Shown here in pieces: positions 58,829-64,000 of a DNA stretch of 64,000 bases (the stretch's first letter is position 1; every line of letters starts with the position of its first letter). Below the pieces are notes generated by a model that saw only the letters and a program-made list of their open reading frames with translations, was not told the origin of the DNA and made no database searches. Made by a program: the position numbers and the translations under genes. The stretch is taken from contig NZ_BMDZ01000004.1 in the NCBI RefSeq assembly GCF_014636235.1, forward strand, positions 1-64,000. Direction: 5' to 3'. This DNA comes from Tistrella bauzanensis. Its GTDB lineage: Bacteria > Pseudomonadota > Alphaproteobacteria > Tistrellales > Tistrellaceae.

Positions 58829-60942
58829 TGCCCATAGACGTGTTCTCCGATATCGCCCGCGTCGATGCGCGCGACAAGGTTCGCGGCCACACCCGGTATG
58901 CGGCGGATGTCCGGCTGCCGGGCATGCTCTATGCGATGCTGGTGCCGGCGCGCATCGCCAAGGGGGTGTTGCGCATCCTCGACGTCACCCCCGCGCGGCA
59001 GACCGCCGGCGTGGTCGGCGTGCTGACCCCGGACGATGTCGCGTCGCTGACCACGACCATATCGTTCCGCGGCCAGCCCGTTGCCATGGTGATCGCCGAG
59101 TCGATCGAGGCTGCGGTGGACGGTGCCGAGGCGGTGACGGCCACCTATGACACGGTGCCCTTCATCCCGCTGATGGACAGCCCGGGGGCCACGCGGGTTC
59201 CTGCCAGCGGCCTGGATGTGGGCGACGCCGAAGCAGCGCTTCTGGATGCGGCGACGGTGGTCGAGGGCAGGTTCGAGACACCCACCCAGCACCACAATCC
59301 GATGGAATTGTTCGGGACGGTCGCCGAATGGACGGAGGGACGGCTGATCATTCACGAGGGCTGCCAGAACACCGAAGCCGTCAAGGCGGCACTCGCCCAG
59401 GCGTTCGACCTTCCGCCCGACCGGGTCGCGGTCAAATCGGGCTCGGTCGGTGGCGGGTTCGGGCAGAAATCGCCGCCCAAGCTTCAGACGGCACTGGTCG
59501 CCTATGCGGCCAGAATGACCGGGCGCCCCGTCAAGCTCGTCACCCCGCGTGGACAGATCTTCCACATCGCCCCCTACAGGCCCCGCAGCGTTCATCATAT
59601 CCGGCTCGGGGCCGACGCGGCCGGGCGGATGACCGCGATATCCTATGATGTCGTGCAGGAGAATATTCCAGGGGGCGCGTTCCGCTCGTCGGGCTATCAC
59701 GAAGACATCGCGCGCCTGTATGCCATCGGGAATTTCCGGGCCACCGCGGGCGATATTCATATCGATCGTCAGACGCCACGCCATACCCGGGGCACGCACC
59801 CGTTTCCGGCCGGCTTCGCGCTGGAAAGCGCGATCGACGACCTGGCCTATGCGCTCGGCAAGGATCCCGTGCAGATACGCCTCGATCACGCCGCCACCAC
59901 CGACATCATCGCCGGCCAGCCGCTCGCGCCGCATTTCCTCAGCGAGTGTCTGACGGAAGGCGCCCGGCGCTTCGACTGGAGCCGGCGCAGCGCCGAACCG
60001 GGCTCGATGCGCCTGCCGGACGGCACCATGGTCGGACTTGGCGTCGCCTGCGGGATCTTCGGCGCGTCGGGCGCCGCCGCCGAAACGACGCTCCGGGTCC
60101 GGGCGGACGGCATCACCACGGTGATCGCCTCCGGGCACGAAATGGGCCAGGGCATCCAGACCGCCATCGCCAACACGATCCTTCAGGGGCTCGACATCAA
60201 CCCGGACCGGCTGGACATCCAGATGGGCGACACCACGCTCGGTCCGCAGATGATGACGGTCGGCGAGCGCGGAACGGCAAGCATCATTCCGGTCGTGGCC
60301 AAGGCTGTTCGGGCATTGCGGGCCAAATTTGCGGAGCTTGCCGGATCGGCGCCTCCGGCCGGCAATCTGCACACGCAACTGGCGCGCCTGAAGCGTCCCT
60401 CTATCGAGGTCAGCGTCTCGGAACTGGCACCCGGACAAGATGCGTCGGCGCTCGATGGCTTTCGACATGGCGCCCGCAGCGGCGCCGGCCCCGAATATCC
60501 CGGCTTCACCTCCATGAGCTATATCGCGCAGTTCGTGGAGATCCATATCGAGCCGGGGACGCGCCGGATCCGCATGCCGCGCGCGGTCAGCATCGCCGAT
60601 ATCGGCCGGGTCGTCAGCCCCAGAACCGCACGCGGCCAGATGTATGGCGGCATGGTCTGGGGCTTCAGCACCGCGCTTCGGGAAGAGACCGAGATCGATC
60701 CGCGCTTCGCCGGTTATCTCAATGATGATCTGGCCGATTACGTGATGGCGGTGCATGCCGATATCGGCAATGTCGAGGTCGGACTGATCGACAAGCCGGA
60801 CCCGATGATCAACGCGGTCGGCGTCAAGGGCATGGGCGAACTGGTCATGCTGGGCACCGCGCCGGCAATCGCCAATGCGATCTACCATGCGACAGGAAAA
60901 CGCATCCGCAAACTGCCCATCCGCATCGAGGACGTGCTCTGA
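58828..60942 (+). CDS. paoC: Aldehyde oxidoreductase molybdenum-binding subunit (PaoC/YagR-like)
   Basis: 704-residue molybdopterin subunit that oxidises aldehydes to acids. Family features: SGSVGGGFGQKS, HNPMELFGTVAEWTEG, GHEMGQGIQTAIANTILQGL, GERGTASIIPVV and the catalytic Glu in VKGMGELVMLGTAPAIANAI. AAAGGA lies 8 nt upstream of ATG 58828. No PaoD chaperone or moco genes follow within the window; the downstream genes run in the opposite direction. Substrate specificity cannot be set, but the PaoA/PaoB subunits argue for aldehydes rather than purines. Confidence 0.93.
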   Translation: MPIDVFSDIARVDARDKVRGHTRYAADVRLPGMLYAMLVPARIAKGVLRILDVTPARQTAGVVGVLTPDDVASLTTTISFRGQPVAMVIAESIEAAVDGAEAVTATYDTVPFIPLMDSPGATRVPASGLDVGDAEAALLDAATVVEGRFETPTQHHNPMELFGTVAEWTEGRLIIHEGCQNTEAVKAALAQAFDLPPDRVAVKSGSVGGGFGQKSPPKLQTALVAYAARMTGRPVKLVTPRGQIFHIAPYRPRSVHHIRLGADAAGRMTAISYDVVQENIPGGAFRSSGYHEDIARLYAIGNFRATAGDIHIDRQTPRHTRGTHPFPAGFALESAIDDLAYALGKDPVQIRLDHAATTDIIAGQPLAPHFLSECLTEGARRFDWSRRSAEPGSMRLPDGTMVGLGVACGIFGASGAAAETTLRVRADGITTVIASGHEMGQGIQTAIANTILQGLDINPDRLDIQMGDTTLGPQMMTVGERGTASIIPVVAKAVRALRAKFAELAGSAPPAGNLHTQLARLKRPSIEVSVSELAPGQDASALDGFRHGARSGAGPEYPGFTSMSYIAQFVEIHIEPGTRRIRMPRAVSIADIGRVVSPRTARGQMYGGMVWGFSTALREETEIDPRFAGYLNDDLADYVMAVHADIGNVEVGLIDKPDPMINAVGVKGMGELVMLGTAPAIANAIYHATGKRIRKLPIRIEDVL

Positions 60943-60980
60943 AACATCCGGCGCGGCGCGGTGGGGAGAAGCACTCCGCC

Positions 60981-61052
60981 CAGGATCGGGGCCAGGATCG
61001 GGGCCAGGATCGGGGCCAGGATCGGGGCCAGGATCGGGATCAGGATCGCGGC
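60981..61052 (+). repeat. 12-bp tandem repeat array between paoC and the sensor kinase
   Basis: Unit CAGGATCGGGGC, four exact copies (60981-61028) then two diverged copies (61029-61052). The stop codon of the minus-strand kinase (61040-61042) lies inside unit five to six, so array expansion could alter the kinase C-terminus. Confidence 0.9.
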
Positions 61053-62581
61053 GGGGGCGGTGCGGCCGCCTCCGTCGCCCGCATGATCCGCGAGACGCGG
61101 ACCGCCGTCTCCAGCCCCCGACCGCGCGATGTCCGCACCGGCGCCGCGTCCATGATGCCATCTCTCGGCAGCGAGATGACCGCCTGCATCCCGGCTTTGC
61201 CATTGGTGAACGCTATGTCGCCGCCATGCTGCCGGGCGACCGCGCGCGCGATCGACAGGCCGAGGCCGATACCGCCGGTCTGCCGGTTTCGCGACGTCTC
61301 CAGCCGGACGAAGGGCGCGAAAACCCGCTCGATCATGTCGTCCGGGATGCCCGGGCCGCGATCTTCCACGACGATATCGACCGTCGATGCGGTGTGCCGA
61401 AGCGATACCCGCGCCTCTCCGCCATAACGGACCGCGTTCTCGATGAGATTCCTGATCGCACGGCGCAGGCCGTCGGGCCGGCAGACATATTTCAGCGTCG
61501 CGCCCTGGATATGCGTGACCGGATGCCCCAGATCGGACTGATCGTCACAGATGGCCCCGACCAGCGCCTCCAGATCGATGACCCGGGTGTCCTCTCGGAT
61601 CGATTCTCCACGGGCAAACGAAATCGCCGCTTCCGTCATCGACTGGAGTTCGTCGATGGTCGACAGCATCTTGCGCTGGACGTCTTCATCGGTGACGAAT
61701 TCCGCGCGCAGCCGAAGCGAGGTCAGCGGCGTGCGCAGATCATGGCCGATCGCCGCCAGCATCTTCGTCCGGTCTTCGACGAAACGCTGCAGGCGGCTTT
61801 GCATCGTGTTGAAGGATTGCGCCGTCCGCCTGATCTCCTCGGGGCCGTCTTCCGACAGCGGCGGCAGGTTCTGCCCACGACCGAGGGCTTCGGCGGATGT
61901 CGCGAGATCCTGAAGCGGCCGCGCGATGCGGCGCGCGATGAAAACACCGATCAAGGCGAGCGTCAGCGCCGTCAGCCCAAGCGAGGTCAGCGACCTGGAT
62001 GTCCACGAGCGCCCCTTGTCGTGCTGATAGAAGGCCGCGTTCAGCCAGCGTCCGTCGTCGAGCTGCGTCCGGAACCCATATCCCAGGCTCCCCGAAAAAC
62101 GCAGAACCTTGGCCGGCTGCGGCAACATCCAGACATAGGAGACGGGTGTCACCCAGGGGTCGTCGGCGTTTGCGGCGGCCACCGCGGCGGCGTCGGGCAA
62201 TTGCGGATGCGGCGACCCGGCCCAGCCGAGGGTTCCGCCCGGATCGACCGAGCTGTCCAGCGGCCGGGACAGGTGGTCGAGGGCCTGCAGCCTCCAGGCA
62301 TTTGCCGCCACCGGCGCGCTTTCCTGGCCAGTCAGCCAATAGCGCAGATAGCTTCCCTCGCTCGCCCGCAGCGCCTGCTCCCGCGATTGAGGCGGAAGCG
62401 ATCCCATCAGGCGGGTTACCGATGCCGCCCGGCTGATGAAATCGCCTTTCACCGCGGCGTCGAATTTCTTGGTGTATTCATCCCAAGAAATCAGGACGGT
62501 GAGCGCCTGCGAGACGATCAGCGCCGCGAGCGTCAGCCCGATGAACTGGGCGGCCAGGCTTCTTCGCCAAAGACGGGTCAT
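61040..62581 (-). CDS. Sensor histidine kinase, EnvZ-like
   Basis: 513-residue inner-membrane kinase. Helix 1 is at about 10-31, a periplasmic sensor domain at about 32-198, and helix 2 at about 199-216, followed by HAMP (217-270), a HisKA domain with phosphoacceptor His280 in AAIGHDLRTPLTSL, and an ATPase domain with RNLIENAVRYGGEA, EDRGPGIPDDMI and GGIGLGLSIARAVA. ATG 62581 overlaps the response regulator stop. The Pro/Arg-rich C-terminal end overlaps a 12-bp tandem array. Signal unknown; the neighbouring aldehyde oxidoreductase is a candidate target by position only. Confidence 0.92.
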   Translation of the reverse strand: MTRLWRRSLAAQFIGLTLAALIVSQALTVLISWDEYTKKFDAAVKGDFISRAASVTRLMGSLPPQSREQALRASEGSYLRYWLTGQESAPVAANAWRLQALDHLSRPLDSSVDPGGTLGWAGSPHPQLPDAAAVAAANADDPWVTPVSYVWMLPQPAKVLRFSGSLGYGFRTQLDDGRWLNAAFYQHDKGRSWTSRSLTSLGLTALTLALIGVFIARRIARPLQDLATSAEALGRGQNLPPLSEDGPEEIRRTAQSFNTMQSRLQRFVEDRTKMLAAIGHDLRTPLTSLRLRAEFVTDEDVQRKMLSTIDELQSMTEAAISFARGESIREDTRVIDLEALVGAICDDQSDLGHPVTHIQGATLKYVCRPDGLRRAIRNLIENAVRYGGEARVSLRHTASTVDIVVEDRGPGIPDDMIERVFAPFVRLETSRNRQTGGIGLGLSIARAVARQHGGDIAFTNGKAGMQAVISLPRDGIMDAAPVRTSRGRGLETAVRVSRIMRATEAAAPPPPRS

Positions 62582-63297
62582 TCGAACGCGACCTCCGCGC
62601 ACAGGCTGTAGCCGCCGCCCCAATGAGTCCGGATGATCGACGGACTCTTCGGGTTCTCCTCAAGCTTCTTGCGAAGACGGCTGATCTGGTTGTCGATGCT
62701 GCGGTCAAAGATGTCGGCCGTCCGCCCGACCGTCAGATCAAGGAGCTGTTCCCGGCTGAGGATCAATCCGGGCCGCTCGATGAAGACTTTCAGAAGGCGG
62801 AACTCCGCCGTGCTGAGCGGAATGCCGGCGCCATCGTCGCCGAAGATTTCCTGACGACCCAGATCGACCTTCCAATGGCCGATACGGACGATCCTGCGGT
62901 CGAAAATGCTTCGTGCCGGCGCCGAACCTGTGGTGCGCCGGAGCACGGCTCTGATCCGGGCCAGAAGCTCACGCGGGTTGAACGGCTTCACCAGGTAATC
63001 GTCGGCGCCCAGTTCCAGCCCGACGATCCGATCGGTGTCTTCCGCCATCGCCGTCAGGAAGATGATGGGAACATCGCCCGACGCCCGAACCTGCCGGCAC
63101 AGCGAGATGCCGTCCTCGCCGGGCATCATGACGTCGAGGATGATCAGATCGACCGACTGCCGCTCAAGAACCCGTCGCAGCGCCGGGCCACCCTCCGCGA
63201 CGCTGACCTTGTAGCCTTGCCGTTCGAGATACTGTCGGACCAGATCCCGGATGTCGTTGTGATCGTCGACAACGACGACATGCGTGGCATCCTGCAT
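62578..63297 (-). CDS. OmpR-family response regulator
   Basis: 239 residues. Receiver domain 1-120 with acidic pocket VVVVDDHND and phosphoacceptor Asp55 in LIILDVMMPGEDG, Thr in FLTAMAED and Lys in DYLVKPFNP. C-terminal winged helix with PLSTAEFRLLKVFIERPGLI, LSREQLLDLTVGR and SIDNQISRLRKKLE. Partner of the downstream kinase. The ATG at 63297 is preceded by a perfect hairpin whose loop is GAGG, the ribosome site. Confidence 0.94.
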   Translation of the reverse strand: MQDATHVVVVDDHNDIRDLVRQYLERQGYKVSVAEGGPALRRVLERQSVDLIILDVMMPGEDGISLCRQVRASGDVPIIFLTAMAEDTDRIVGLELGADDYLVKPFNPRELLARIRAVLRRTTGSAPARSIFDRRIVRIGHWKVDLGRQEIFGDDGAGIPLSTAEFRLLKVFIERPGLILSREQLLDLTVGRTADIFDRSIDNQISRLRKKLEENPKSPSIIRTHWGGGYSLCAEVAFE

Positions 63298-63319
63298 TGC
63301 CCAAAACCTCTTTTGGGCA
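63298..63319 (-). promoter_or_regulatory. Hairpin with the ribosome-binding site in its loop
   Basis: On the minus strand TGCCCAAAA-GAGG-TTTTGGGCA, a perfect 9-bp stem with a 4-nt loop, ends directly before the ATG of the response regulator. The loop is the only plausible Shine-Dalgarno. As DNA it is also a near-perfect palindrome that a dimeric regulator could bind. Confidence 0.6.
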
Positions 63320-63412
63320 TTCTACACCGGCGCCGGATTGTCTCCACCGAAACAATGCTCTCTGGGCTGGATATGCCCGACGTTCGCGCTCGTGCGTGCT
63401 CCGGCAGAAATG

Positions 63413-64000
63413 TCATCTGCCGGTGAAGACGGGTGTCCGTTTTTCCCTGAAGGCCGCTCTGAATTCAAGATGGTCGCTGGACATGATCGTCAGGCCCTCA
63501 TGGGCCAGCGATGTCTCGAATATGGCCCGCCCGATGGCGTCCATATGGGCATTGATCGCCCTCTTGGTCCATTTGAGGGCGAGAGGCGCGTTGGCCCGCA
63601 GCATCGAGACGATGCGCGCGGTTTCGCGGTCGAGATCGTCTTTGGGGACGAGACGGGGGATCAGCCCCAGGCGTTCTGCCTCCGTGGCCTGCATCATGTC
63701 GCCGGTCAGCAGATAGTATTTCTGCCTTCATGACCCCGCAGATCAAAGGCCAGATCAACGCGCCGCCATCACCGGCGACCAGCCCTGCCCGGACATGTGG
63801 ATCGGCCAGCCGGGCATCCTCAGCGGCGACCACGACATCGGACAGAAGGGCGATGGTGGCGCCCAGGCCGATGGCGTCGCCGTTCATCCGGCAGACGATC
63901 GGCCGGTCGCAATCCAGCATGCCAAACACGATCCGGCGGGCATCTTCGGCTTCGGCGGCGAAGTCCTCCGCATCCGGAGGAGCCGCCGACATGTCGCCGC
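63413..64000 (-). pseudogene. Enoyl-CoA hydratase/isomerase, frameshifted and cut by the window end
   Basis: Crotonase-family gene entering from beyond position 64000. The upstream part reads DRPIVCRMNGDAIGLGATIA, DVVVAAEDARLADPHVRAGL and GDGGALIWPLICGVMKA. After AAGGCAG at about 63716-63728 the frame must shift by one to continue YYLLTGDMMQATEAERLGLI and APLALKWTKRAINAHMDA to the stop at 63413. One extra base in this A/G-rich spot explains it. Family members hydrate enoyl-CoA in fatty-acid or aromatic-acid breakdown; with the shift the C-terminal trimerisation region would be lost. Decay or sequencing error cannot be told apart. Start lies outside the window. Confidence 0.75.

Noticed and set aside
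60981..61052. Possible CRISPR array
   Set aside because: Repeat units are 12 bp and contiguous, with no spacers and no cas genes; the 16-bp array at 53821 is rejected for the same reason.
58546..61203. An 885-codon minus-strand frame with DPGPDPGP repeats
   Set aside because: It covers paoB-paoC on the wrong strand; the repeats are only the translation of the 12-bp array.

Overview
The window is 64 kb of very GC-rich DNA with strong GC bias at third codon positions. The gene content points to an alphaproteobacterium: an EcfG-type ECF sigma factor, PE-LIG-POL LigD with Ku, a GlgE/TreS/TreYZ trehalose-glucan locus, and a B12-radical-SAM glycan cluster of a kind I associate with rhizobia and relatives. 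A Rhodospirillales/Tistrella-like or rhizobial relative is my best guess, but no rRNA or marker gene is present to fix it. I saw no tRNA, rRNA, CRISPR array or intact insertion sequence.

Layout. (1) 122-3595, minus strand: otsA, otsB and a SRPBCC 'cyclase' membrane protein. (2) 3829-22016, plus strand: DUF2934 protein, glgE, treS-maltokinase fusion, glgB, glgX-treZ fusion, malQ and treY, nearly all overlapping. With otsAB this gives three trehalose routes plus the maltose-1-phosphate glucan route in one place, without glgC or glgA. (3) 22138-30923, plus: quinoprotein glucose dehydrogenase overlapping a caa3-like oxidase operon (coxB, a coxA-coxC fusion, a CtaG-like assembly protein, a three-haem cytochrome c). 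(4) 31558-32193: EcfG-like sigma factor. (5) 32379-44655: a ten-gene, tightly overlapping operon with three nucleotide-sugar SDRs (one fused to a glycoside-hydrolase-like domain), a B12-binding radical SAM protein, four glycosyltransferases, topoisomerase IB and a methyltransferase. (6) 44663-50842: a small protein with a NepR-like core, a stress-type SDR lacking its catalytic Tyr and Lys, an FMN-reductase-like protein with a small acidic partner, and ku-ligD. (7) 50958-64000: frameshifted MFS gene, transglutaminase, cold-shock protein, divergent MFS/LysR pair, DoxX, a PaoABC-type molybdenum aldehyde oxidoreductase, a two-component system, and a frameshifted enoyl-CoA hydratase that runs off the end.

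How it fits together. At least six intergenic regions carry a GGAAC-N16/17-(C/G/T)GTT motif, the EcfG (general stress response) promoter pattern. These lie before otsA, the cyclase-otsB pair, the glgE operon, the gcd-cox operon, the SDR and ku-ligD. Together with the EcfG-like sigma gene and a possible NepR-like protein, the first 51 kb reads as a general-stress island covering compatible solute and glucan metabolism, an alternative respiratory branch, an uncharacterised glycan, and double-strand-break repair. This regulatory reading is inference from motifs; the gene families are mostly clear from sequence.

Short in-frame or intergenic tandem duplications (12-30 nt) recur through the window, and two genes carry frameshifts at short repeats. 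The frameshifts could be real decay or sequencing error.
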